A stretch of DNA of 64,000 nt from an uncultured Ruminococcus sp. (GCA_902802105.1 CADCKR010000016.1:1-64000), one strand, 5' to 3'; shown: positions 43,813-52,047, numbered from the stretch's first letter. A program made the numbers and translations. Notes: a model not told the origin generated them from the letters alone.

Positions 43813-45411
43813 TTATATGTTCTTTTTCAGCCTTAGAATGTTTTTGCCGTCGGCATATTCGTAATTTACATCGTCCATAGTTTTCTTTACCATAAATATG
43901 CCAAGGCCGCCTATAGGACGTTCATTTGCCGGCAGAGTGATGTCCGGATCAGCTTTTTTCAGCGGGTCGTATGGCTTGCCGTTGTCGATAAATGTCAGCG
44001 TCACTGTAACCGGCTTCTGAGATACCTCTACTCTTACTGATGCATTCCCTTTACTGGGAGCATAGGCGTAATTGGCTATATTAACGAATATTTCCTCGGC
44101 CGCAACAGCTATCTGCATTCTTTCCTTTGGCAGACAGCTCGTTTTTTGCAGGTGAGCGTTAATGAAATCAAGTATATCATCAAGCTTGCTCACATCGGCT
44201 TCAACTATTATCTCATTTGGGGAAAATACCAGACTGTCATATTTATCGAGCAGTGAGATAAGCTGTGCGGTATGATATTCAAGCTCCTTCTTTTCTTTGG
44301 CAGAAGATGTCACATTTCTTCTTATGATTCTGCGTATAAGCCGTGTATAGCCGATTATACGGGCCTTGTCTTCAACCTCTTTCAGCTTGCTTTCGTTATC
44401 TGTGCCAAGATATAAGCGCAGCACCTTTTTCCAGAATTCTGTTGAGGTCTCAAAATCAAATCCCTGAAATCTTTTTACATTCTCATGGTCAAGCTCATGA
44501 AAACCTATGAATGCATTGAACATTGACGCAAGCTCAAATATCGGGTCGCCTACCGCAAGGGTATCCATATCTATCAGCAGAACTTCATCGTTTTGAAGCT
44601 CAAGGTTTTTGGTATGATAATCGCCGTGTATCATGTGGTCATTGGCAGGAACAGCTTCAACAAGGCTTATGAGCTTTGTGCTAGAGCTTTTAGGCAGATA
44701 GTCCCTGAGAAAAGAAGCCCATGAAAGCGCTATTTTTTTCATGTCGGGAAGCGTGCCCTCGGGTACAGTGGTACTGTGTATCTTTTTGAGCATTGATACA
44801 TATTCATTTACGCACCAGTCTATTTTATCAGGCTCCTGAGCAATTATTTCTGAAAAGGAACGTGCATTTAGAAGCTCAAATACCGAACCATAACTATCGC
44901 CAACGCGCACCACATCATAAGAAATGGCTGTAGGTATGCCGAGGATAAGTGCAAGCCTTGCGACCTCACGTTCATGCCTGATATCCTCGAGTGCATCGGC
45001 GTTTCTATATACCTTTACAACCATGTCACGGTTGAGGCGGTAGATCGTTCCGTTGGAGCCTCTTCCTATTTCCTCACAACCATCGACAGAAACAACGCGG
45101 TATGCCTTTTCGACCGTCATTATCTCGGTAAATCCGGTCGTTTCAAGCACGTCATATACATATAATGACACATTTATAAAGCTGATGTCAGGCTCCTTCT
45201 TTTTCAGCCGCAGAATAATTCTCAGTCCTGCGCTTGAAATATATTCAAGCGCCTCTGCATCAAAAACAAGGGGTATATTTCCCGCCTTATCAATAATATC
45301 GATGATCTCTCTCTCTATATTCTGAGAGTTTCCCGAATCTATTCTTCCGCTTAAATATATAAACAGCTTTCCGTTTTTTATTTCACTTTTAATTATAAAC
45401 ACTCCCATCAT
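43813..45411 (-). CDS. STAS - APH-like kinase - HATPase (RsbW-like) fusion protein
   Basis: 532 residues from the ATG at 45411. Start is uncertain: other in-frame starts are at 45429 and 45408, and GGGAG at about 45407-45403 (minus strand) could serve a later rare start. Part 1 (about 1-100): STAS domain with VFDAEALEYISSAGLRIILR, the Ser pair 59/60 at the phosphorylation site of anti-sigma antagonists. Part 2 (about 112-380): kinase of APH/choline-kinase fold with IGRGSNGTIYRL, VVKVYR, IHGDYHTKNLELQ and LLIDMDTLAVGDP, like TIGR02172. Part 3 (about 400-532): HATPase_c like RsbW/SpoIIAB with EEIFVNIANYAY (N box), FIDNGKPYDP and GGLGIFMVKKTMDDVNYE. One chain thus holds an antagonist, a kinase-like core and an anti-sigma-like kinase. 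Confidence 0.85.
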   Translation of the reverse strand: MMGVFIIKSEIKNGKLFIYLSGRIDSGNSQNIEREIIDIIDKAGNIPLVFDAEALEYISSAGLRIILRLKKKEPDISFINVSLYVYDVLETTGFTEIMTVEKAYRVVSVDGCEEIGRGSNGTIYRLNRDMVVKVYRNADALEDIRHEREVARLALILGIPTAISYDVVRVGDSYGSVFELLNARSFSEIIAQEPDKIDWCVNEYVSMLKKIHSTTVPEGTLPDMKKIALSWASFLRDYLPKSSSTKLISLVEAVPANDHMIHGDYHTKNLELQNDEVLLIDMDTLAVGDPIFELASMFNAFIGFHELDHENVKRFQGFDFETSTEFWKKVLRLYLGTDNESKLKEVEDKARIIGYTRLIRRIIRRNVTSSAKEKKELEYHTAQLISLLDKYDSLVFSPNEIIVEADVSKLDDILDFINAHLQKTSCLPKERMQIAVAAEEIFVNIANYAYAPSKGNASVRVEVSQKPVTVTLTFIDNGKPYDPLKKADPDITLPANERPIGGLGIFMVKKTMDDVNYEYADGKNILRLKKNI

Positions 45412-45470
45412 AATTATAACATAAAACAATGTATTTATATTATAAACGATTGTAAGCTTATAATCAACAA

Positions 45471-45510
45471 AAATTTCCGATTTTTGTCAGGAAATTTCCG
45501 ATTTTTGTCA
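45471..45510. repeat. Two 19-bp direct repeats 21 bp apart upstream of the STAS-kinase gene
   Basis: AAATTTCCGATTTTTGTCA occurs at 45471-45489 and 45492-45510. The 21-bp period puts both on the same face of DNA. Distance to the start is 60-100 bases, suiting an activator or repressor site. No strong -35 is seen, so it may replace or overlap the promoter. Confidence 0.7.
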
Positions 45511-45567
45511 TGTAATGTTTATAATGACGCTAAAAAATTCTGTAGTCGGCATAAAAGCGGAAAGTTA

Positions 45568-45598
45568 ATACTAATTTCTGATAAAAAGCAGACTTAGG
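45568..45598 (+). repeat. Family 1 repeat fragment, copy E
   Basis: 31 bp corresponding to the left end of the long form (ATACTAATTTCTGATAAAAA then GCAGACTTAGG). It then breaks off into an unrelated GC-rich sequence with small hairpins (45599-45670) and the family 2 copy at 45671. Confidence 0.8.
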
Positions 45599-45670
45599 GC
45601 AATACCGCACAAAGATAGTGCCGCAGATGCGCAGGCTCTGCGCCGAATTGGGAGCGGCAGCTTGCCGCCA

Positions 45671-45797
45671 GGGAAATCAATTTTTAAAATTTACAGCTCA
45701 AATTCAGCGGTTTCAGGAAATGGGTCCGGGGGAGAACTCTTTTTCCGCCGGAAAAGAGTTTCCCCCGTGTAACCTGCCGGCCAAAATTGATCTCCGT
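45671..45797. repeat. Family 2 palindromic repeat, copy 2
   Basis: About 127 bp. Left end GGGAAATCAATTTTT, right end AAAATTGATCTCCGTG, approximate inverted copies. The interior has CAGCGGTTTCAGGAAA and a stem AGAACTCTTTTTCC/GGAAAAGAGTTTCCCCC at about 45730-45767. The CGTGTAA and CTGCCGGC tail parts are shared with the copy at 56663. Confidence 0.7.
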
Positions 45798-45815
45798 GAA
45801 GTTAGGCAAATTCGA

Positions 45816-45844
45816 TTGACAATTATTCAGAATAATTGTATAAT
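45816..45844 (+). promoter_or_regulatory. Consensus promoter of the small membrane-protein gene
   Basis: TTGACA (45816-45821), 17 bases, TATAAT (45839-45844), immediately after the family 2 repeat. Confidence 0.85.
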
Positions 45845-45896
45845 CAGTCTTATAGCAGTCCAAAAAATATCTTTTGTCAGCAAAGGAGAATCAGAT

Positions 45897-46589
45897 ATGC
45901 AGTTTCCGAATGCTTTTAAAGGCATAAAAAGAATCTTTACCTCCGAAATACTTATGCTTATAAGTCAGCTTATCTTCGTGCCGATAATAATTTTCCCCGT
46001 AATAGGCGTAAACGGAGAGGAACTGACAAAAAATCTTGAGCAGAATTCACCCGGATATCTTCTGGCATTTTTGGGGCTTTTGCTTGCGGGGCTGATAATC
46101 TCTCTGGTCGGTTATATAATCCAGATAACGGGCATAGTCAAGGCGGCCAAGGACGAGCCTGCCTTCAAGATATCGCTTACCGGAGTAATCGTGGGCATGA
46201 CAGCAAGGATCATCAGCTACTTACCGATCGTCAACTATAATAATATGATATCAGCTATATGCTCGACCGTTACATATATAGCCTCGCTCGTTGTGACGTT
46301 CTTTATAATACAGGGCATCAGAAATATTGCAATAAAGTTTGAAAACGATGAAATTGAGATCAACGGCGTTACTATATTCAAGCTGTATTTTATTATCGTG
46401 CTTATTAATGCGTCAACACATTTTGTATCTAAAGCGTTTAACGATGATATCGGCTCAACAGTTACTATCGTTCTCTCGATCGCCGGCGGTATACTTACCA
46501 TCGCTCAATATGTACTCTACATTTCTTACCTTGTCAAGGCAAAGAAAATGCTTATAAACGGCTCGGAGCCTGAATTTGTAATCGTCTGA
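45897..46589 (+). CDS. Uncharacterised membrane protein, 230 residues
   Basis: ATG at 45897 with AAAGGAGAAT upstream and a consensus promoter 52 bases before. Five or six membrane helices (about 17-35, 50-75, 90-110, 120-140, 160-180, 195-215). No family motif recognised; the composition is that of small integral proteins of Clostridia. It has its own promoter and lies before the pseudokinase gene, which has a separate promoter. Confidence 0.75.
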   Translation: MQFPNAFKGIKRIFTSEILMLISQLIFVPIIIFPVIGVNGEELTKNLEQNSPGYLLAFLGLLLAGLIISLVGYIIQITGIVKAAKDEPAFKISLTGVIVGMTARIISYLPIVNYNNMISAICSTVTYIASLVVTFFIIQGIRNIAIKFENDEIEINGVTIFKLYFIIVLINASTHFVSKAFNDDIGSTVTIVLSIAGGILTIAQYVLYISYLVKAKKMLINGSEPEFVIV

Positions 46590-46655
46590 GCTATGAGCAT
46601 AAAACCAGAATCGGGGCCGATTACATTTCCGTCATAAATTTAATGTCATAAAAGC

Positions 46656-46685
46656 TTGCATTCTGTAGGCTGTTTGTGGTATAAT
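46656..46685 (+). promoter_or_regulatory. Promoter of the pseudokinase gene
   Basis: TTGCAT (46656-46661), 18 bases, TATAAT (46680-46685) with TGG before it as an extended -10. Confidence 0.7.
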
Positions 46686-46738
46686 TTATCAGATGTATCA
46701 TAGTACATTGCTAATTGCTAATTGATTGGAGTAATAAT

Positions 46739-48361
46739 ATGGCACAGCTTTGCTTGGGTTGTATGAAAAATAATAACGGCGAAAGAATATGCCCTGTCTG
46801 CGGCTTTGACAGGGACGCCGTACAGAATGCACCGTTTATTCCCCTTGGTGCTGAGCTTCAGGAGGGTAACTACGTTGTCGGCAAAAAACTCGTCAATAAC
46901 GCTGAGGGCGCAAAATATATCGGTTACAGCAAAACTATGAATGCGCCTGTTATCATAAGTGAGTTTATGCCTGCGGGTATTTGCGGACGCAGAAGCGGCA
47001 AGAAAAAGGTCGTCATCAGAGAAGGCTACGAGGAGCAGTTCCAGAAGCTGAATGAAGAATTCCTCAGCTATTACAGAAGCATCGCGCGTCTGAGAGAGCT
47101 GACGGCGATAGCGCCTATCTTTGATATTTTCAGCGAGAACGGTGTTTCATATACCGTTTCCGAGTATTACGAATCTATCCCGTTTACCGAATATATAAAC
47201 AGAAGGAACGGCAGTATAGACTGGAACACTGCAAGACCTTTGTTTATGCCTCTTATAACAACTCTTTCGGCGCTTCACGGCGCAGGTATCGGCCATTATG
47301 CGATATCGCCGGAAAACCTGACGGTTACGCCGTCCGGCAAGCTCAGGCTTACCGATTTCGCACTTAAAGAAATGCGTCAGAACGGCGGATTTTTTGAGGC
47401 TGAGCTTATGGACGGCTGCGCCGCTCCTGAGCAGTATAAGGATATCGGTGTGCTTGATGAAGCTACAGACGTTTACGGCTTTACGGCAACGCTTTTCTAT
47501 GCGCTGACAGGACGCCTGCCCGAAAACAGCGACCAGCGCAAGGCTGACGGCAAGCTTTCTATACCTACTTCGGTATTCAAAAGACTGCCGCCTCATATTG
47601 TGACTGCTCTTGCAGGAGGCCTTCAGGTACAGAAGCTCAACCGTATCTCTACATTCGAGGAGATGCGCACACAGCTCTCGTCCGCTCCTACTGTCAAGGC
47701 TATCCGCAATGAAGCAAACAGGAACGCTATACAGAGCGAGGTCGCAGAGAGCTATGCCCCAAGAAAGAAGGACGGTGTGCCCGGCTTTGTATGGGGACTT
47801 CTTACAGTGCTTGCCTGTCTGCTCATACTTCTTGTTGCAGGTATCTACTGGATATCCAATAACCCCGACTCTTTCACAAGCTTTATCGGCACAAAGACCG
47901 AGGATGTCGAGGAGGAGCCTGTAGTTGACCCTGACGATCCGGATATGATATTCATACCTAATCTTGTGGGACAAAGATACGATGATATTATCGCAAAGCT
48001 CAACAGCTCATCGGATTATGTTATCATAAAGACCGAGGATGAGATCAGCGATAAGTTCGAGGAAGGCGTTATAAAGTCACAAAGCCCCGAAAGCGGCATC
48101 AGTGCCCGCAAGGGAGCAACTATCGTTGTGACAGTCAGCATGGGCTCTGCAGAAAGAGAGCTGCCCATCATTGCCGGTCAGTCTGTAGAAACTGCTGTAC
48201 GTGCGCTCAATGCCCAGGGCTTCGTAGCTTCGGGCGTATATGTATCAAGCGACACTGTAGAAGCAGGCAAGGTAATAGGCTACACAAGCCATACCGCAGG
48301 CGACAAGGAGCGCTATGGCTCCACTGTCGTTATCAATATCAGCACAGGTCCCGAACCGTAA
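46739..48361 (+). CDS. Zinc-ribbon, Ser/Thr pseudokinase, membrane helix and two PASTA domains
   Basis: 540 residues from the ATG at 46739. A zinc ribbon is at 5-21 (CLGC...CPVC). A protein-kinase fold is at about 45-320. The beta-3 Lys is replaced by Ser74 (APVIISEFMP), and the catalytic-loop Asp by Ala188 (HYAISPEN in place of HRDLKPEN). The DFG Asp206 is kept (LTDFA), and CAAPEQYKD is an APE-like motif, so catalysis is improbable while the fold is retained. A membrane helix is at 349-371. Outside are PASTA domains at about 393-460 (IPNLVGQRYDDIIAKL) and 461-535. This copies PrkC/StkP topology without an active kinase, suggesting a muropeptide or lipid II sensor, or a scaffold. Confidence 0.85.
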   Translation: MAQLCLGCMKNNNGERICPVCGFDRDAVQNAPFIPLGAELQEGNYVVGKKLVNNAEGAKYIGYSKTMNAPVIISEFMPAGICGRRSGKKKVVIREGYEEQFQKLNEEFLSYYRSIARLRELTAIAPIFDIFSENGVSYTVSEYYESIPFTEYINRRNGSIDWNTARPLFMPLITTLSALHGAGIGHYAISPENLTVTPSGKLRLTDFALKEMRQNGGFFEAELMDGCAAPEQYKDIGVLDEATDVYGFTATLFYALTGRLPENSDQRKADGKLSIPTSVFKRLPPHIVTALAGGLQVQKLNRISTFEEMRTQLSSAPTVKAIRNEANRNAIQSEVAESYAPRKKDGVPGFVWGLLTVLACLLILLVAGIYWISNNPDSFTSFIGTKTEDVEEEPVVDPDDPDMIFIPNLVGQRYDDIIAKLNSSSDYVIIKTEDEISDKFEEGVIKSQSPESGISARKGATIVVTVSMGSAERELPIIAGQSVETAVRALNAQGFVASGVYVSSDTVEAGKVIGYTSHTAGDKERYGSTVVINISTGPEP

Positions 48362-48466
48362 TAAAAAAGCATATAACAGCTATCAGAGGCACGGTCTACC
48401 GTTTCCGGTTCACCGTGCCTGATTTATAAGCCAAGAAAGTACAATACCGCTGAGAGGGGTGTTCAC

Positions 48467-49525
48467 TTGGATTTTATCTATTTCAGTTTTATTGCAGTCT
48501 TTATTATCGGCGCGCGCTTTTTTGTCAAGAGCGTTAATCCTGACTACATTTCACAGAAACAGACTCAGAGCATCAACGGTTTTTTTGTGCTTTTGGTTTT
48601 CATGCAGCACTATAAAAGCTATGTAAAGCCGGAACAGTTCGATATGGTTTATGAGGCCATAGGGAAGTGGAACGGTCAGCTGATAGTGGTGCCGTTCCTG
48701 TTTTTCTCCGGCTACGGGATAATGCTTTCGATCACAAAAAAGGGCACATCATACGTTAATTCCATTATGACAAAGCGCTTTCCGAAGGTGTGGAGCCATT
48801 TTGCACTGGCTATCGTTCTGTTTATCATAACAAATTCCGCAATGGGGATTTACCATGACCCTTGGGTAGTGTTCTTTACCTTTTTCGGGTGGGAGGGCAT
48901 AGGCAACAGCAACTGGTATATTTTTGACACTCTTGTGCTGTATATACTTACCTTTTTCAGCTTCAGGTTTGTCGGCAAAAGCTATAAGGCCGGACTTTAT
49001 ATCATGGGGCTTTTAACGCTTGCATTTGTCATAACAATGTCGTTTTTCAAGCAGCCCTATTGGTACAACACGGTTATCGCATACTTCATGGGTATGTTCT
49101 TTGCACTTATTGAACCGCACTTCCGGAAATGGATCTCCGCAAGTCCGCTCAACTATATTATTTTTGCAACGGCCGGTACCGTGGCGATAATATTCTCGTC
49201 GATGGACAAGAGCAAAATGACCGCCTATGAGATATTTGTGCTTTCCGGAATAGCAGTGCTTCTTGCGATATCACTTAAAGTAAAATTCGGCAATCCTGTT
49301 TTGTCGTTTCTCGGAAAGAATGTGTTTGAGATATACATTCTCCAGCGCATACCCATGATAATCCTGAAAGGCGTCATTCCCGATAAATACCTGTATTTCT
49401 TTGTATGCTTTGCGGCAACGATAGTTCTTGCGCTTTTGTTCCGCTTTGCCGAAAATGGCATTGACTTCCTGATAGACGGAAAGTTTATCAAAAGCATAAG
49501 GGATAAAAATAATACTAATACCTGA
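48467..49525 (+). CDS. Acyltransferase family membrane protein (acyltransferase 3-like)
   Basis: 352 residues from a TTG start 9 bases after GAGGGGTG; no nearby ATG fits. About ten helices, first at about 1-16. INGFFVLLVFMQH at residues 37-49 has the His of acyltransferase 3 proteins, and PFLFFSGYGI follows. Such proteins O-acetylate surface polysaccharides. The last residues NTNT and the stop are coded by the left end of repeat F. The upstream gap (48362-48466) has a hairpin AGGCACGGT/ACCGTGCCT without a U-tract. Confidence 0.8.
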   Translation: MDFIYFSFIAVFIIGARFFVKSVNPDYISQKQTQSINGFFVLLVFMQHYKSYVKPEQFDMVYEAIGKWNGQLIVVPFLFFSGYGIMLSITKKGTSYVNSIMTKRFPKVWSHFALAIVLFIITNSAMGIYHDPWVVFFTFFGWEGIGNSNWYIFDTLVLYILTFFSFRFVGKSYKAGLYIMGLLTLAFVITMSFFKQPYWYNTVIAYFMGMFFALIEPHFRKWISASPLNYIIFATAGTVAIIFSSMDKSKMTAYEIFVLSGIAVLLAISLKVKFGNPVLSFLGKNVFEIYILQRIPMIILKGVIPDKYLYFFVCFAATIVLALLFRFAENGIDFLIDGKFIKSIRDKNNTNT

Positions 49526-49572
49526 TAAAAATCAGACCGCAAAAATTGTCTGCTTTTTGTTAGGTATAGTAT
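49512..49572 (+). repeat. Family 1 short palindromic repeat, copy F
   Basis: 61 bp, identical in most positions to copy C, with one base lost in the right end (GGTATAGTAT). Its first 14 bases are coding (C-terminal residues and TGA stop of the acyltransferase gene). Confidence 0.9.
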
Positions 49573-49592
49573 AAACTTCAAGTAAAAAAATA

Positions 49593-49633
49593 AAAAGCAC
49601 ACGGCAGGACATATAATTCTGCCGTGTGCTTTT
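49593..49633. terminator. Bidirectional terminator between acyltransferase and flavodiiron genes
   Basis: AAAAGCACACGGCAG pairs with CTGCCGTGTGCTTTT, a 15-bp perfect stem with A-tract and T-tract. Confidence 0.88.
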
Positions 49634-49657
49634 ATGCTTATGTTATGCTGTTCATAC

Positions 49658-51448
49658 TCATGAAATAGGCTCAAAATCTGCTGCGCCGTGCTTGCAAAGC
49701 GGGCAGATGAAATCCTCGGGCAGTTCGTCGCCCTCATAGATATATCCGCATATCTTGCATACCCAGCCCTTCTTGCCGTCTGTTTCGGGCTTTGGCTTGA
49801 CATTGTTCTGATAGTAAGTATAGGTCATTGTTTCCTTGTCGGAGATAACTCTTGCTTCGGTAACGCTGCAAATAAACATACCGTGAGTGTCAAGGTCGAT
49901 GTAGCTTTCTACCTTGAGCGACATGAAGGAGTTTATATACTTAGGCAGGAAAACAAGCCCGTTGTCGGAACGCAGCGGTTCACAGTCTGCAAATTTGTCC
50001 GTATTTCTTCCGCTCTGGAATCCAAAGGTCTCAAATACCTTGAAGGGCGCTTCCACAGACAGACAGTTCACGTTCATCACACCGGTCTGCTTGATGACAT
50101 GGTGAGAATAGTTCTGCTTGTTTATGCATACAGCAACGCGGTTCGGAGAGTTCGTTACCTGAGTTACAGTATTGACGATCAGTCCGTTGTCCTTCTTGCC
50201 GTCGTTTGAGGTTACAACATAAAGACCGTAGCCGATATTGAAGAGTGCTGTCATGTCGTGCTTGTCGGCGGTCGCATCATTCTGAGCAAGATAATCCTTA
50301 CAAAGCTCGTCAGCAAGCTTTTCTATCTGAGCGCTGCTTGTTTCGTTAAGCGCAGACATGATCTTTACTGTCGTATCTGTGAATTCAAGGTTCTTGCAGC
50401 CTTCAAGCATCTTTTTCATTGTTTTTGCAGCCATTGGCGCCCATGAACCGTTCTCGATAAGACCTATAGTTCTGTTGCTGAAATTGCGCTCTGTCAGGTG
50501 CTCGATAAACTCACGCATAAACGGGAAGATATCCGCATTGTATGTAGTGGTGGCAAGAACTATTTTTCCGTAGCGGAAAGCATCCTCAACGCACTCAGCC
50601 ATATCCTCACGCGCAAGATCGTTTACAACTACCTTCGGGCAGCCCTTGCTGCGCAGCTTCTCAGCCAATAGCTCAACAGCCTTTTTGGTGTTTCCGTATA
50701 CGGATGTATATGCGATCATGATGCCTTCGCTTTCAACGCCATAGCTTGACCATGTGTTGTAAAGACCGAGATAATATCCGAGATTCTCTTTCAGCACCGG
50801 ACCGTGAAGCGGGCAGATGGTCTGAATATCAAGAGCAGACGCCTTTTTCAGCAGGTTCTGCACCTGTGCGCCGTACTTGCCTACAATGCCTATATAGTAT
50901 CTTCTTGCTTCGCAGGCCCAGTCCTCCTCAACATCAAGTGCGCCGAACTTTCCGAAGCCGTCAGCAGAGAAGAGCACCTTATCCTTGCTGTCGTATGTAA
51001 CTATTACCTCCGGCCAGTGCACCATCGGAGCAGCAACGAAGTGGAGAGTGTGCTCGCCAAGCTCAAGGGTATCGCCTTCGCCTACAACGATCCTTCTGTC
51101 CTCAAACTGTGTACCGAAGAAATTGCCCATCATAGTAAAGGCCTTGCTGCTCGATACGATAACCGCATCGGGATAGTTGTTCATAAAGTTCTTTATGTTT
51201 GCACTGTGATCCGGCTCCATGTGCTGAACAACAAGATAATCCGGTTTTCTTCCGTCAAGGATATCCTCAAGATTATTGAGCCATTCGTGTGTAAAATTCC
51301 TGTCAACAGTGTCCATGACAGCTATCTTCTTGTCTGTTATAACATAAGAGTTATAAGCCATTCCGTTGGGCACATCATACTGACCCTCAAAGAGGTCGAT
51401 CTTGTGGTCGTTGACGCCTGCGTATTTTATGTCCTTTGTGATTTCCAT
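49658..51448 (-). CDS. Flavodiiron protein with flavin-reductase-like and rubredoxin domains
   Basis: 596 residues from the ATG at 51448 (AAAGGATGG upstream). Order of domains: metallo-beta-lactamase diiron domain (1-250) with HMEPDH (76-81), VHWPE, SADGFG and CPLHGP ligands; flavodoxin (about 255-395) with AYTSVYGNTKKAVE for FMN; a flavin reductase-like domain (about 405-545) with GYGLYVVTSNDG; and a C-terminal rubredoxin (about 560-596) with CKICG and CPLCK iron ligands. It should reduce O2 to water (or NO to N2O), protecting an anaerobe. Electrons can pass inside the chain from flavin reductase and rubredoxin to the diiron site. Confidence 0.93.
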   Translation of the reverse strand: MEITKDIKYAGVNDHKIDLFEGQYDVPNGMAYNSYVITDKKIAVMDTVDRNFTHEWLNNLEDILDGRKPDYLVVQHMEPDHSANIKNFMNNYPDAVIVSSSKAFTMMGNFFGTQFEDRRIVVGEGDTLELGEHTLHFVAAPMVHWPEVIVTYDSKDKVLFSADGFGKFGALDVEEDWACEARRYYIGIVGKYGAQVQNLLKKASALDIQTICPLHGPVLKENLGYYLGLYNTWSSYGVESEGIMIAYTSVYGNTKKAVELLAEKLRSKGCPKVVVNDLAREDMAECVEDAFRYGKIVLATTTYNADIFPFMREFIEHLTERNFSNRTIGLIENGSWAPMAAKTMKKMLEGCKNLEFTDTTVKIMSALNETSSAQIEKLADELCKDYLAQNDATADKHDMTALFNIGYGLYVVTSNDGKKDNGLIVNTVTQVTNSPNRVAVCINKQNYSHHVIKQTGVMNVNCLSVEAPFKVFETFGFQSGRNTDKFADCEPLRSDNGLVFLPKYINSFMSLKVESYIDLDTHGMFICSVTEARVISDKETMTYTYYQNNVKPKPETDGKKGWVCKICGYIYEGDELPEDFICPLCKHGAADFEPIS

Positions 51449-51608
51449 AATGATCCATCCTTTCAAATCATATTATATTGTACCGGTTTACGCTGCTGCT
51501 TCGTGCTCATCCGACAGACAGTGCCGTAAATTTACTGCTTTATGCACCAGACCCGCCGGAAGCTCTGTGAAGCCTGCTGAACAGCCGGCGACATCATAAG
51601 GCAATAGC

Positions 51609-51634
51609 AAAAAACGGCCGACAAAAGTCAGCCG
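51609..51634 (-). terminator. Intrinsic terminator of the 49-residue protein gene
   Basis: On the minus strand CGGCTGAC/GTCGGCCG stem followed by TTTTTTGC. The rest of the gap 51449-51703 holds a TATAAT upstream of the flavodiiron gene but no good -35. Confidence 0.7.
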
Positions 51635-51703
51635 CCCATATTGCTGCTCAGAGCTTGTTCCGTATCTCTGTTCACGCATACTTACAGGCTCTTATTTCTG
51701 CGC

Positions 51704-51853
51704 TCACAGGATAGAGCTGTCAAGATAATGTTCAAGCTCTTCCTCGTCTTTTCTTTTTTTGTCTTTAATGATCATAAACGCAGCCACTGCCGCACTCAGC
51801 GCACAAAGAGCGCCGAAAACAGAGATCAGTACGATGAATAATTTTTTGCTCAT
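51704..51853 (-). CDS. Small membrane protein, 49 residues
   Basis: Single N-terminal helix (residues 5-28, FIVLISVFGALCALSAAVAA) and a charged tail (KDKKRKDEEELEHYLD). GTAGGAGGA is 8 bases before the ATG, a consensus promoter is at 51890-51918 and a terminator at 51609-51634, so this is a complete, stand-alone transcription unit. No family recognised; function unknown. Similar single-helix proteins act as regulators of membrane complexes. Confidence 0.75.
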   Translation of the reverse strand: MSKKLFIVLISVFGALCALSAAVAAFMIIKDKKRKDEEELEHYLDSSIL

Positions 51854-51889
51854 AATCGTTCCTCCTACAATCATGTTCACTTTAAGCTA

Positions 51890-51918
51890 ATTATATAATT
51901 TTTTTGAATAAAAGTCAA
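51890..51918 (-). promoter_or_regulatory. Consensus promoter of the 49-residue protein gene
   Basis: On the minus strand TTGACT (51913-51918), 17 bases, TATAAT (51890-51895). Confidence 0.83.
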
Positions 51919-51980
51919 GAATATTATAAAAAATATTGCCGTAATGGTAACAATAAGACACATAATGAGTAATAAGGGCA

Positions 51981-52009
51981 AAAAATAAGCAGAACGCAAG
52001 GTTCTGCTT
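51981..52009 (-). terminator. Intrinsic terminator of rpsT
   Basis: On the minus strand AAGCAGAAC/GTTCTGCTT stem followed by ATTTTTT. Confidence 0.88.
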
Positions 52010-52047
52010 AGGTGCTTACGCACAGTCTGTCTGTATTGTTATGCAGA

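Noticed and set aside
51449..51703. Plus-strand frames in the gap before the 49-residue gene
   Set aside because: No ribosome site or protein-like pattern; only a minus-strand terminator is supported.
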